From the NCBI RefSeq assembly GCF_026015965.1, contig NZ_CP110383.1, positions 901,808 to 965,807 on the forward strand: a stretch of DNA of 64,000 nucleotides. The letters are read 5' to 3'. The notes beneath the pieces were generated by a model. The model saw only the letters and a program-made list of their open reading frames with translations. It did no database searches and was not told where the DNA came from. Below are positions 54,917 through 64,000 of this stretch, one piece after another. Source of the DNA: Selenomonas sputigena. Its GTDB lineage: Bacteria; Bacillota; Negativicutes; Selenomonadales; Selenomonadaceae. Numbering within the stretch: position 1 is the stretch's first letter; every line of letters starts with the position of its first letter. The translations under genes and the position numbers were made by a program.

Positions 54917-55801
54917 TTGTTGCAGGGAAAAGTGCTCAGAGCGCAAAACAGTTTCTTCTACGTGGCGACACGAGAAGGACTTGTGGAGGCGAAGCTGCGA
55001 GGCCGCCTGAAAAAGGAGCGCATTGCCGTCGTGCCGGGCGATGACGTGGAGCTTGAGCTTACAGAAGGCGGCGCGGGCGTCATCGAGCGGCGCTGTGAGC
55101 GAAAGAGTCTTTTGCGCCGCCCGTTGGTCGCCAATATCGATCAGGTCGTCCTCGTCTTCGCCGCACGCGAGCCGGATATCAATCCCGTGCTCATCGACCG
55201 TTTTCTCGTGCTCGCCGAGTGGTCGAAGATCGAACGCATCGTCCTCTGCATCAACAAGATGGATTTGTTAGAGGGCGATGCGGCGGAGATTCCTGCCCTC
55301 GCCGCGCTCTATCGCGAAATCGGCTATCCCGTATGCCTGCTGTCCACTGTTACAGGGGAAGGCGTGGCAGACATGCAGTCTCTTGTCGAGGGAAAGACGA
55401 GCGTGTTTGCCGGCTCATCGGGTGTGGGAAAATCCTCTCTCTTGAACTGTCTCGCGCCGGGCATCGCCCTTTCTACGGGCGCTGTCAGCGAGAAGATCAA
55501 GCGCGGCAGGCATACGACGCGAACGGCGCAGCTTCTGCCGTTCGCCGGAGGATTCCTCGTCGATACGCCGGGTTTCAGCGCTACGGAGCTTGCCGAGATC
55601 GATCCTTGTGCGCTCCCGGGGCTTTTCCCTGAATTTCGCTCCTTTTTCGGCGCTTGCCGATTTCAGCCCTGCACGCACAGCCACGAGCCGGACTGCGCTG
55701 TCAAGGAAGCCGTGCAGGCGGGAAAGATTGCAGACTCGCGCTACGCCTCCTATTTGGAAATGCTGCAGCAGAGTGTACAGAGAAAGAAGGTATATCGATG
55801 A
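54917..55801 (+). CDS. rsgA: Ribosome small-subunit GTPase RsgA
   Basis: Circularly permuted GTPase for 30S maturation, 294 residues. An N-terminal OB fold comes first. The G motifs follow in permuted order: NKMD (about 112), GSSGVGKSSLLN (about 165) and DTPGF (about 215). A C-terminal zinc site includes CRFQPCTHSHEPDC. The TTG at 54917 is supported by GAGAGGAGG. It overlaps rpe by 4 nt. Confidence 0.95.
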   Translation: MLQGKVLRAQNSFFYVATREGLVEAKLRGRLKKERIAVVPGDDVELELTEGGAGVIERRCERKSLLRRPLVANIDQVVLVFAAREPDINPVLIDRFLVLAEWSKIERIVLCINKMDLLEGDAAEIPALAALYREIGYPVCLLSTVTGEGVADMQSLVEGKTSVFAGSSGVGKSSLLNCLAPGIALSTGAVSEKIKRGRHTTRTAQLLPFAGGFLVDTPGFSATELAEIDPCALPGLFPEFRSFFGACRFQPCTHSHEPDCAVKEAVQAGKIADSRYASYLEMLQQSVQRKKVYR

Positions 55802-56442
55802 TTCAAGTGGCGCCGTCGATTCTCTCGGCGGATTTCGCGCATCTTGCCGATGAGGTGCAGCGCATTGAAACTGCCGGGGCGGAGTACGTCCATATCGATG
55901 TCATGGACGGCGCTTTTGTGCCGAACATCACGTTGGGCGCTCCCGTCGTGAAGTCGCTTCGCAAATGCTCTGCGGCGGTTTTTGATGTGCATCTGATGGT
56001 CGAGCGTCCGGAAGCGCAGATCGCTTCCTTCGCCGAGGCTGGTGCGGACGTCATCACCTTTCATATCGAGGCGGTGCGTCATGCCCATCGCCTCGTACAG
56101 GAGATCAAATCTCTCGGCTGCCGGGCGGGCGTCGCGCTCAATCCTGCGACACCGCTCGTCATGCTCGAAGAACTTATGGCAGATATCGACATGGCGCTCA
56201 TCATGACGGTCAATCCGGGTTTCGGCGGACAGAAGTTCATTCCGTCGATGCTCGAAAAAATCGCGCTTCTGCGTCATACGGCAGAAGAAAATGATTTCGC
56301 TCTCGACATCGAGGTCGATGGTGGCATCAATGCCGAGACAGCGCCGCTCGTGAGAGAGGCGGGGGCGAACATCCTCGTCGCAGGCTCTGCCGTCTATGGG
56401 GCGAGCGATATAGAAAAAGCGATTCAGGCGATTCGTGGCTAA
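55798..56442 (+). CDS. rpe: Ribulose-phosphate 3-epimerase
   Basis: Interconverts ribulose-5-P and xylulose-5-P in the pentose phosphate pathway. The 214-residue TIM barrel has APSILSADF, HIDVMDGAFVPN, DVHLMVERPE, MTVNPGFGGQ and the phosphate site DGGINAETAP. It is the standard end gene of the rsgA cluster. Confidence 0.96.
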   Translation: MIQVAPSILSADFAHLADEVQRIETAGAEYVHIDVMDGAFVPNITLGAPVVKSLRKCSAAVFDVHLMVERPEAQIASFAEAGADVITFHIEAVRHAHRLVQEIKSLGCRAGVALNPATPLVMLEELMADIDMALIMTVNPGFGGQKFIPSMLEKIALLRHTAEENDFALDIEVDGGINAETAPLVREAGANILVAGSAVYGASDIEKAIQAIRG

Positions 56443-56459
56443 AGGAGGAGGAAACGCGA

Positions 56460-57134
56460 ATGGAAAAGGCGGTAGTGCTGCTTTCGGGCGGACTTGATTC
56501 GACGACCTGCATGGCCGTCGCAAAGGAGCAGGGGAAAGAACTTTATCCCATCAGCTTTGACTATCATCAGCGTCACAGCATCGAGCTGGAAGGCGCGAAG
56601 AAGATTGCAGCTTTTTACAAAGTGAAGCGTCATCTGATCATCGAGACGAACATGGAAGCGATCGGCGGCTCGGCGCTGACGGACGACAGCATCGCCGTGC
56701 CCGAGGGCGACGTTTCGCGCACGTCTGTTCCCGTGACCTACGTGCCTGCAAGAAATCTGATCTTCTTGAGCTATGCGCTCGGCTATGCCGAAACCATCGG
56801 CGCGCGCTCTGTCTACATCGGCGTCAACAGCGTCGACTATTCGGGCTATCCCGACTGCCGTCCCGAATTTATCCGGCATTTTCAGGCCGTCGCGGACTAC
56901 TCGACGGAAGCGGCCTCCGAAGGAAAGCGCATCGAGATCGTCACGCCCCTGCAGAATTTGTCCAAAGCCGATATCGTGCGCTTGGCGACGCGTCTTGCCG
57001 TGCCGTTGGAGCTTACGCACAGCTGTTACAGCGGCGGTGAAAAGGCGTGCGGCGTCTGCGACAGCTGCAAACTGCGCCTGCAGGGCTTCGCGGCTGCCGG
57101 CATAAAAGACCCGATCGAGTATGAAAAACGCTGA
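56460..57134 (+). CDS. queC: 7-cyano-7-deazaguanine synthase QueC
   Basis: ATP-dependent conversion of 7-carboxy-7-deazaguanine to preQ0 in queuosine synthesis. The 224-residue product has the PP-loop LLSGGLDSTTC at the N terminus and the zinc site HSCYSGGEKACGVCDSC. A strong AGGAGGAGG precedes the ATG. The next gene, folE2, overlaps it by 14 nt; it makes the pathway's first intermediate. tgt and queA are 47 kb away in this window; queD, queE and queF are not seen. Confidence 0.96.
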   Translation: MEKAVVLLSGGLDSTTCMAVAKEQGKELYPISFDYHQRHSIELEGAKKIAAFYKVKRHLIIETNMEAIGGSALTDDSIAVPEGDVSRTSVPVTYVPARNLIFLSYALGYAETIGARSVYIGVNSVDYSGYPDCRPEFIRHFQAVADYSTEAASEGKRIEIVTPLQNLSKADIVRLATRLAVPLELTHSCYSGGEKACGVCDSCKLRLQGFAAAGIKDPIEYEKR

Positions 57135-57963
57135 AGAAACGATGATGAAAGACATACAGAAAAGCGCGGATATGCGCGGCATCGACATACAGCATGTCGG
57201 CATCAAGGACGCCCATCTGCCGTTTCGCATCAAGACGAAGGCGGGTGATTTCCAGCAAGTCACAGCGCGCATCCTCTTTACGGTTTCCCTGCCCAAGGAG
57301 TACAAGGGCACGCACATGAGCCGCTTCCTGGAAATCTTGCAGCAGTGGTGCGACAAGCCCGTAGCGGAAGAAGAGATGGAAGCCATGCTGCAGGAGGCGC
57401 TTCATCGTCTTGAAGCGGAGACGGCGAAGCTGCGCCTTTCCTTCAAGTATTTCATTGAGAAGGAAGCGCCGGCGAGCGGCAAGAAATCCGTGCTCGACCT
57501 CGATTGCTTCTTCGAGGGCGAAAAGCGTGCGGGCGAGGCGATGTCGTTCCGTCTCGGCGTCACCGTGCCTGCGACATCCCTCTGCCCGTGCAGCAAGGCG
57601 ATTTCGCGCTACGGTGCGCACAATCAGAGAAGTCTGCTGCAGGCCGTCGTCGAGTTCAAGCCGCCCGCGCCGTGCATCTTCATCGAGGATCTCGCCGCGC
57701 TCATGGAAGAGCAGGCGTCGTGCCCGATCTATCCGCTGCTGAAGCGTGAAGATGAGAAGTATGTGACGGAAAAAGCATACGAGCAGCCAAAGTTTGTCGA
57801 GGACATCCTGCGCGACCTCGTGCTCGCCCTACGTCCCTTGCCCGGACTCTTTTGGTTCTCGCTTTCCTGCGAGAATTTTGAGTCGATTCACAATCACAGC
57901 GCCTATGCGAGCCACGAAGAATATGTGAATTGCGAGGCGAGGACAGCCGGCAAAGAGCAATGA
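57121..57963 (+). CDS. folE2: GTP cyclohydrolase FolE2 (type IB)
   Basis: Opens the queuosine and folate pathways by converting GTP to dihydroneopterin triphosphate. The 280-residue product belongs to the FolE2 family, unrelated in length to FolE. Seen: the active-site segment SLCPCSKAISRYGAHNQRS and the C-terminal ENFESIHNHSAYA. The true start may be ATG 57142 or 57145 (MKDIQKSADMRGI), since the first seven codons overlap queC and have no ribosome-binding site. Being next to queC suggests service to queuosine. FolE2 enzymes can use metals other than zinc. Confidence 0.94.
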   Translation: MKNAEETMMKDIQKSADMRGIDIQHVGIKDAHLPFRIKTKAGDFQQVTARILFTVSLPKEYKGTHMSRFLEILQQWCDKPVAEEEMEAMLQEALHRLEAETAKLRLSFKYFIEKEAPASGKKSVLDLDCFFEGEKRAGEAMSFRLGVTVPATSLCPCSKAISRYGAHNQRSLLQAVVEFKPPAPCIFIEDLAALMEEQASCPIYPLLKREDEKYVTEKAYEQPKFVEDILRDLVLALRPLPGLFWFSLSCENFESIHNHSAYASHEEYVNCEARTAGKEQ

Positions 57964-58002
57964 TCTGAGAAACTGCGCCAGGCCGCTCTGAGGAGGTGTC
58001 AA

Positions 58003-59004
58003 ATGAAGGTGTTCTGCAAGCGTTTCATCGTACCGCTGCTGCTCGTTTTCTTCATCTCGGGCGCCGTCATCTATTCGACGGTCGACATTCATACGTTGAA
58101 AAATCTCACAGCGTTCCAGCCGTGGTCCATCGCCCTTGCGCTCCTCTGCGTGAGCCTCGGTCTGACGCTTGATGGCACGCGCCTCATGCACCTCGTGAAG
58201 ATCTCGGGCGAGCACATCACGCTGGGACAGGCGGTGCAGGTGGTCTTCGGCAACTACTTTCTCGCGCTCCTGACGCCGGGGGCAACGGGCGGTGCTGTGG
58301 CGCAGCTCATGTTCCTGCGTCATGCAGGCGTACCGGCGGGCAAGGCGACGGTGCTCGTCATCGTGCGAACCCTCGTGTCCATTCTCTTCCTTATATGTTG
58401 CATGCCGTTCATCTTCCTGCACGACGCAGGCATCCTGCCCGGCGTGGACAATCATACGCTGATGCTCATCTCTGTTATCGCCTTCGTCGTCATCGCACTC
58501 ATCGCGCTTGCTTTTCGCGCGAATGCGTTCGACTACATCATCCTGCGCCTGACGAAGCGATTGAGCGTGAAACGCAGCAAAAAGCTGCTCTCTTTCTATC
58601 GTGATCTCAAGATGGGCGTGCATCTCCTCGCGTCCTCGCCCAAGAGCATGCTTCGTATCTTTTTTGAATCAGGCTTAAGTCTCATGTTCATCTATGCCAT
58701 CGTGCCATGTCTTCTTTTAGGACTCGGCGTGACAGATGCCGATTGGTACACGGTCATGGGGCGCATGATTTTCCTTAACATGTTGCTCTATTTCACGCCG
58801 ACGCCCGGCGGCTCCGGCATCGCGGAGGGCGGCTTCGTCCTGCTCTTTGCCGATTCTGTACCGGCAGGTACCGTCGGCATCCTCGCCGTTTGCTGGCGGC
58901 TCATCGCCGAGTACATCCCGTTCTTCATCGGCCTTTACTACACGCTCAAGGTCTTTGGCAGAGATTTTATGCATCGCCAGATGGAGCAGCAGGAGGATGG
59001 CTGA
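58003..59004 (+). CDS. Lysylphosphatidylglycerol synthase/UPF0104-type membrane protein
   Basis: 333-residue integral membrane protein with about eight helices, matching the flippase-like transmembrane region (AglD/MprF N-terminal family). Family-type segments are NYFLALLTPGATGGAVAQLMFLR and TPTPGGSGIAEGGF. It has no aminoacyl-transferase domain, so it is not a full MprF. A lipid-export or glycosyl-carrier role is possible but unproven. AGGAGGTG precedes the ATG. Confidence 0.85.
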   Translation: MKVFCKRFIVPLLLVFFISGAVIYSTVDIHTLKNLTAFQPWSIALALLCVSLGLTLDGTRLMHLVKISGEHITLGQAVQVVFGNYFLALLTPGATGGAVAQLMFLRHAGVPAGKATVLVIVRTLVSILFLICCMPFIFLHDAGILPGVDNHTLMLISVIAFVVIALIALAFRANAFDYIILRLTKRLSVKRSKKLLSFYRDLKMGVHLLASSPKSMLRIFFESGLSLMFIYAIVPCLLLGLGVTDADWYTVMGRMIFLNMLLYFTPTPGGSGIAEGGFVLLFADSVPAGTVGILAVCWRLIAEYIPFFIGLYYTLKVFGRDFMHRQMEQQEDG

Positions 59005-59059
59005 GTATGCAGGCATACTGCTGAAAATAATGTTTCTTAAAGAAAATTTTTTCGTGCGC

Positions 59060-59088
59060 TTGCCATGATAGGAACTTTGCTATATAAT
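59060..59088 (+). promoter_or_regulatory. Promoter of the riboswitch-transporter operon
   Basis: TTGCCA (59060-59065), a 17-bp spacer and TATAAT (59083-59088). It lies about 40 bp before the riboswitch. The 589-bp gap 59005-59593 is fully explained by this promoter, the aptamer, three hairpins and the leader. Confidence 0.75.
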
Positions 59089-59126
59089 TACCGATAGTAA
59101 TTGTTTTCTCAAAAATTCATACAGAC

Positions 59127-59353
59127 GTCATAAGTGTCGCCGATGTATATCGGCGAGCGATGAGAGGAAAATGGGTGAAAGACCCATGCTGTCCCGCAGC
59201 TGTAATCGGGGAATTTGTTTCCATGGGAAACGCTGGAATCGCTGTTTCTGATGAAAGTGCTGAACGCATCGGCACTTCCTGACATGTCACTGGGAAAAAC
59301 CCGGGAAGACGGAAACAAACGATGATCCGAGAGCCAGAAAGCCTGCTTATGAT
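59127..59353 (+). promoter_or_regulatory. Cobalamin riboswitch (aptamer)
   Basis: The closing stem pairs TCATAAG (about 59128-59134) with CTTATGA (59346-59352). The P2-like hairpin TCGCCGAT/ATCGGCGA follows. Conserved core elements seen are GGAAAATGGGTGAAAGACCC, GCTGTCCCGCAGCTGTAATC, a CACTGGG...CCCGGGAAG arm, and the end block CGATGATCCGAGAGCCAGAA with AGCCTGC. Length (about 225 nt) and the large peripheral arm suggest the adenosylcobalamin class. It precedes a terminator and an ABC transporter operon, so corrinoid should switch the transporter off. Confidence 0.92.
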
Positions 59354-59397
59354 AAGATTCATTGCTTGACTTACGAGAGATGAGGAGATGGATGCCA

Positions 59398-59424
59398 GGG
59401 TATATTCGTTGGCGGAATATACCC
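59398..59424 (+). other. Hairpin between aptamer and terminator
   Basis: A perfect 10-bp stem, GGGTATATTC / GAATATACCC with a 7-nt loop, 45 nt after the aptamer. It may be the regulatory helix that responds to the aptamer, perhaps through a loop contact. It has no T tract, so it is not itself a terminator. A further hairpin, GGAAATGCC / GGCGTTTCC, lies at about 59493-59519. Confidence 0.6.
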
Positions 59425-59452
59425 GTGGTATTTTGCGCTTGCAGGAAAAATC

Positions 59453-59490
59453 CGCATGTCTTGTCTTGGTTGACGGACATGCGTTTTTTT
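59453..59490 (+). terminator. Riboswitch-controlled intrinsic terminator
   Basis: CGCATGTC (59453-59460) pairs with GACATGCG (59476-59483), followed by seven T. It lies 100 nt after the aptamer and before the first transporter gene, so control is most simply by transcription attenuation. Confidence 0.85.
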
Positions 59491-59593
59491 ATGGAAATGC
59501 CGGATAGCTGGGCGTTTCCTTATAGAGACCGATTCTGAGGATTCGGTCGCAAATGTCTTTTTTATATGATTTTTAAGGAGATGAGGTATTGCA

Positions 59594-60534
59594 TTGAAAG
59601 GAAAAGATTTGATACGTCGCCTGTGTCAGATGCTCATCACGCTTTTGGGCGTTACATTCTTGACATTCGGTCTGACGTATCTCGCTCCCGGTGATCCTGT
59701 AGAGATGATCCTGGAGACTGGCGATACGATGGTGTCGCAGGAAACTATCGAAAAGACACGTCACGAATTGGGGCTTGACCGTCCCTTCCATGAGCAGTAT
59801 CTGCACTGGCTTTCCGGCTTGCTGCATGGCGATATGGGCATGAGCTATTCCGCCAAGATGCCGGTTGCCGAAAAGCTTGAGCAGAATCTTCTCGGCACGC
59901 TGCTTCTGGCAGGAACAGCAACCTTGATGATGCTCGTCGTTTCTGTGCCTTGCGGAGTCATCGCAGCTTTATATCGCAACCGTTGGCCGGATTATTTGAT
60001 TCGCGGCGTGTCCTTTCTCGGCGTTTCGATGCCAAGCTTCTGGGTCGGCTTGCTGCTTCTCTTCGTCTTCGGTTTGAAATTGGGACTGTTCCCGATTTCG
60101 GGCGGCGAGGTCACTCTGGAAGGGTTGATTCTTCCGTCTGCAACCCTGGCGATCCTCCTGTCTTCCAAGTATACGAGGCAGGTGCGTATCGCCGTGCTCG
60201 AAGAGTTCAGTCAGGATTACGTCATCGGCGCCAAGGCTCGCGGTCTGTCCATGCAGCGCATTCTGTGGCGCCATGTGCTGCCCAATGCGTTTTTGCCGCT
60301 CATCACGCTCTTCGGTTTGGCTCTAGGCTGGCTCTTGGGCGGTGTGGCGATCGTCGAGATCGTCTTCGGCTGGCCCGGCATAGGCCGCCTGGCGGTGCGG
60401 GCGATCGAGATGCGAGACTATCCGTTGTTGGAGGGATTCGTTCTCTGGACAGCCATCTTCTACATGGTAGTCAACTTCCTTGTGGATCTGTCCTATGTGT
60501 ATCTTGATCCGCGCCTGAAGAAGGGGGAGAGGCC

Positions 60535-60538
<4 letters not shown>
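59594..60538 (+). CDS. Opp/Dpp/Nik-type ABC transporter permease (B component)
   Basis: 314-residue inner-membrane permease. The first helix is typical (LITLLGVTFLTFGLTYLAPGDP). The EAA-type coupling loop is VIGAKARGLSMQRILWRHVLPNA. The start is TTG at 59594 after AAGGAGATGAGG. It is the first gene behind the cobalamin riboswitch. Family members carry peptides, nickel or other metal chelates; the riboswitch points to a cobalt or corrinoid-linked substrate. It overlaps the next permease gene by ATGA. Confidence 0.92.
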
Positions 60539-61347
<809 letters not shown>

Positions 61348-61388
61348 TGGTTTTACGATGTCTTATGATTTTAGGAGGCTGAAATTTA

Positions 61389-62948
61389 ATGAAAAAGTGG
61401 AAGAAGTTGCTTTCTGTTGCCATGGCGGCGTGTTTGTCCGTGGCGGTATTCGCAGGCTGCGGCGGCAAAGAGGCTTCGAAGGATACCTTGCGCGTCGGCG
61501 TGACGAACTTCGCGGACTCTCTTGAGCCGACGGAAAATGCTTTCGGCTGGGTCGTCATGCGCTACGGTATGGGCGAGACGCTGACGAAGTTTGATGAGAA
61601 GATGAACATCCAGCCGTGGCTCGCAGAGAAATGGACGATCAGCGACGACAAGCTCACGTGGACGTTCAAGATCCGCGACGGCGTGAAGTTCTCGAACGGG
61701 AACCCGCTGACGGCAGAGGCTGTCAAGGCCTCCATCGAGCGCGCCTTTGCCAAGAACACGCGCGCCGCGACGTTCTTCAAGTACACGGAGATGAAGGCGG
61801 AAGGACAGAATCTCATCATCACGACGGACAAGCCGGCGCCGAGTATGCCCGGCTACCTCGCCGACCCGCTCTTCCTCATCGTCGATGTGTCGGCGGAAAA
61901 GGATCGCGACTTTGCAAAGCAGGGACCGATCTGCACGGGGCCTTACGTCTGCGAATCCTTCGTCAAGGAAAAGGCAGTCATGAAGAAGAATCCCAATTAC
62001 TGGGACGGCGAGGTGCCGTTCGAAACGGTGGAGATTCCTTCGATCGACGATCCGAATACGCGCGCCATGGCGCTCCAGTCCGGTGAAGTGGACATGGCTG
62101 TGAACATCGCCCCGGGCGACGTCGGCTTGTTCAACGATACGGGCAAGTATCATGTCGACAAGATTGCCTCGCTGCGCACGGTGCTCGCGCGCATCAATGA
62201 AAAGGGCATCCTCGGCGATCCCAAGGTTCGCGCTGCGTTCATCAGCATGTGTGACCGCAAATCGTACAACGAAGTGATCTTGAAGGGCACCTTCATCGAA
62301 GGCAAGGCTCCTGTTCCTCCTTCCCTTGATTATGGTTTTGATCAGCTTTCCGACCCTAACCACTACGATATCGAGCGTGCCAAGAAACTGCTTGATGAGG
62401 CAGGCTGGAAGGATACGGACGGCGACGGCATCCGCGACAAGGACGGCAAGCCTCTGAGCGTCGACTTCATCATCTACAACAGCCGCGCCGAACTGCCGAT
62501 CTATGCGGAAGCCGTGCAGGCGGACGGCAAGAAGATCGGTTTCGACGTTAAGGTGAAGACGGTCGACTACAATCTGCTCGACAAGATCGGTATCAACGGA
62601 GAGTATGACCTGCTGATTTCCAATATCATCACGGCAAATACGGGCGATCCCGAGATTTATCTCAACTGGTACTGGCGCACGAACAAGGACGGCGACAACC
62701 AGCAGAACGGTTCGGGCTACAGCAACCCCGAGTACGATGCAAAGTGCGCGGCTCTTGCTGTCGAGTTTGATCCGGCGAAGCGCCGTCAGCTCATGATCGA
62801 GATGCAGCAGATTCTCTTGAACGATGCAGCTGCGCTCTTCCTCGGCTACCCCGAGACGAACATCATCAGCTCGACGAAGATCACGGGTGCGACGATGTAT
62901 CCGTCCGACTACTATTGGATCACGAACAAGATCCGCCCGGCAAAGTAA
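61389..62948 (+). CDS. Substrate-binding lipoprotein of the riboswitch-controlled ABC transporter (SBP_bac_5)
   Basis: 519-residue family 5 solute-binding protein. The lipoprotein signal peptide has the lipobox VFAGC (Cys near residue 22). Typical segments follow: TLRVGVTNFADSLEPTENAF, TWTFKIRDGVKFSNGNPLTAE, GPYVCESFVKEKAVMKKNPNYW and AKKLLDEAGWKDTDGDGIRD. This fold binds peptides, nickel chelates or heme; ligand residues cannot be assigned. It lies in the middle of the operon, after both permeases, behind AGGAGGCTG. Confidence 0.92.
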   Translation: MKKWKKLLSVAMAACLSVAVFAGCGGKEASKDTLRVGVTNFADSLEPTENAFGWVVMRYGMGETLTKFDEKMNIQPWLAEKWTISDDKLTWTFKIRDGVKFSNGNPLTAEAVKASIERAFAKNTRAATFFKYTEMKAEGQNLIITTDKPAPSMPGYLADPLFLIVDVSAEKDRDFAKQGPICTGPYVCESFVKEKAVMKKNPNYWDGEVPFETVEIPSIDDPNTRAMALQSGEVDMAVNIAPGDVGLFNDTGKYHVDKIASLRTVLARINEKGILGDPKVRAAFISMCDRKSYNEVILKGTFIEGKAPVPPSLDYGFDQLSDPNHYDIERAKKLLDEAGWKDTDGDGIRDKDGKPLSVDFIIYNSRAELPIYAEAVQADGKKIGFDVKVKTVDYNLLDKIGINGEYDLLISNIITANTGDPEIYLNWYWRTNKDGDNQQNGSGYSNPEYDAKCAALAVEFDPAKRRQLMIEMQQILLNDAAALFLGYPETNIISSTKITGATMYPSDYYWITNKIRPAK

Positions 62949-62966
62949 GGAGAAAGGAAGAACGAT

Positions 62967-63755
62967 ATGCTTCTTGAGGTCAAAAACCTCCATATCCAAT
63001 ATGCCGGCACCGAGATGGTGCATGGCATAAGTTTTTCCCTCGATTCCGGCGAAGTATTGTCACTTGTGGGAGAGAGCGGCAGCGGCAAGACCAGCGTCAT
63101 ACGCGCAGTCTTGGGCTGCCTCCCCCACGAGGGGCACGTGAATGAAGGCGAGATCATTTTTTCCGGCGTGAACATGCTGAAAAATACGCCGAAGATGTGG
63201 CGTGACATCAGTGGGCGCAACATCTCGATGATTTTCCAGGACAGCGGCAGCATGATGAATCCCATCCGCACGATCGGCAGCCAGTTTGTCGAGTACATCC
63301 TTGAGCACAGCTCGATGGATCCACAGAAGGCGGAAAAAGAGGCGAAGGAAATGCTGGACAAGATGCAGCTTCCGAACCCCGATACCATCATGGACAGCTT
63401 TCCCTTTGAGCTTTCAGGCGGCATGCGTCAGCGCGTCGGCGTCGCCATGGCGATGTTCTTTCGTCCGCAGCTCCTCTTGGCAGATGAGCCGACTTCGGCG
63501 CTTGATGTTACGACGCAGGCGCAGGTGGTCAAGGAACTGATGAAAATCTGCCGCGAGGACGGCACGGCCATCATCCTCGTCACGCACAATCTCGGCGTTG
63601 CCACCTATATGTCGGACAAAATCATGGTCATGCAGAACGGGCACGTCGTGGAAGAAGGAACGTCTGAGGCGATCATCGAAAACCCGCAGGCGAACTACAC
63701 GAAGGAACTCCTGCATTCCGTGCCGCAGATCGGGGGTATGTCGTATGCCAGTTAA
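62967..63755 (+). CDS. ABC transporter ATPase (D component, Dpp/NikD-like)
   Basis: 262-residue cytoplasmic ATPase. Walker A is GESGSGKTSV, the signature is LSGGMRQRVGVAM, Walker B is LLLADEPTSALD, and the H-loop is VTHNLG. The signature is that of Opp/Dpp/Nik importers. It overlaps the next ATPase gene by 11 nt. Confidence 0.94.
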   Translation: MLLEVKNLHIQYAGTEMVHGISFSLDSGEVLSLVGESGSGKTSVIRAVLGCLPHEGHVNEGEIIFSGVNMLKNTPKMWRDISGRNISMIFQDSGSMMNPIRTIGSQFVEYILEHSSMDPQKAEKEAKEMLDKMQLPNPDTIMDSFPFELSGGMRQRVGVAMAMFFRPQLLLADEPTSALDVTTQAQVVKELMKICREDGTAIILVTHNLGVATYMSDKIMVMQNGHVVEEGTSEAIIENPQANYTKELLHSVPQIGGMSYAS

Positions 63756-64000
63756 AAACGAAGAAGTCCTGCGCATCGAGCATATCACGAAGCGTTTCCC
63801 TACAGCTGACGGCCGTGCGCTCACGGCCTGCGATGATGTGAGTTTCTCCCTGTGCAAGGGGGAAACTCTCGGCATCGTGGGCGAGAGCGGCTGCGGCAAG
63901 AGTACGCTGGTCAAGACGCTCATGCAGCTTCATAAGCCGACGGAGGGCAAGATTTTCTTTCAGAACAAGGAAATCACATCTCTTACGGGAGAAGAAGCGC
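63745..64000 (+). CDS. ABC transporter ATPase (F/E component, truncated by window end)
   Basis: Second ATPase of the importer; only the first 85 codons lie in the window. It reads MPVKNEEVLRIEHITKRF and then Walker A, GESGCGKSTLVKTLMQLHKP, which matches the DppF/NikE/OppF group. It overlaps the previous gene, which completes the usual five-part system. Confidence 0.9.
   Translation, partial: MPVKNEEVLRIEHITKRFPTADGRALTACDDVSFSLCKGETLGIVGESGCGKSTLVKTLMQLHKPTEGKIFFQNKEITSLTGEEA

Noticed and set aside
59018-59055. Terminator after the flippase-like gene
   Set aside because: TTTCTT/AAGAAA followed by T-rich sequence is too short and AT-only to support.

Overview
The window reads as chromosomal DNA from a GC-rich diderm Firmicute, most likely a Negativicute of the Selenomonas type. 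The evidence is the Firmicute gene orders (relA-hemZ-hisS-aspS; def-fmt-rsmB-rlmN-kinase-rsgA-rpe), a PolC-type replicative polymerase, a SpoIID/LytB-like protein, FolE2, and frequent TTG starts. The genus is inference. Coding density is high and almost everything lies on the plus strand. I see no rRNA, tRNA, CRISPR array, prophage or intact insertion sequence.

Layout: a MurNAc uptake/recycling pair (murP-like, murQ) runs leftwards off the edge (1-1655). Next come a copper P-type ATPase with an in-frame chaperone-like tail (2.0-4.6 kb), an exported 5'-nucleotidase (4.9-6.5 kb), and a run with a SpoIID-like protein, queA, tgt, yajC, a folate gene, a SpoIIE-type phosphatase, a P-loop protein, secD and secF (6.7-14.4 kb). 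Then recJ, relA, a metallo-hydrolase, fur, hemZ, hisS and aspS (14.5-24.9 kb). Two small unknown genes follow on the minus strand, then an L,D-transpeptidase, polA, a mutM-coaE fusion, a lytic transglycosylase and polC (26.1-35.9 kb), and miaB, mutS, mutL, a methyltransferase and an amidohydrolase (36.2-43.8 kb). A long block def-fmt-DUF116-rsmB-rlmN-fhaA-fhaB-prpC-ftsW-like-pbp-pknB-rsgA-rpe (43.9-56.4 kb) combines a Firmicute translation/phosphatase/kinase locus with an actinobacterial-like FHA/RodA/PBP cassette. It is followed by queC-folE2, a membrane flippase-like gene, and a cobalamin riboswitch with terminator in front of a five-gene Opp/Nik-type ABC transporter that runs off the right edge.

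Functional themes: DNA replication and repair (PolA, PolC, MutS, MutL, Fpg, RecJ), queuosine and other tRNA modification (QueA, Tgt, QueC, FolE2, MiaB), envelope synthesis and its Ser/Thr phosphorylation control, and metal/corrinoid homeostasis.

Most notable: PolC lacks its 3'-5' exonuclease domain, and PolA's proofreading domain is degenerate; MutM is fused to CoaE; a B12 riboswitch controls a Nik/Opp-like transporter; copA has an internal ribosome-binding site that could yield a free copper chaperone; and two families of short structured intergenic repeats sit upstream of murQ, fur, an L,D-transpeptidase gene, the nucleotidase gene and miaB.
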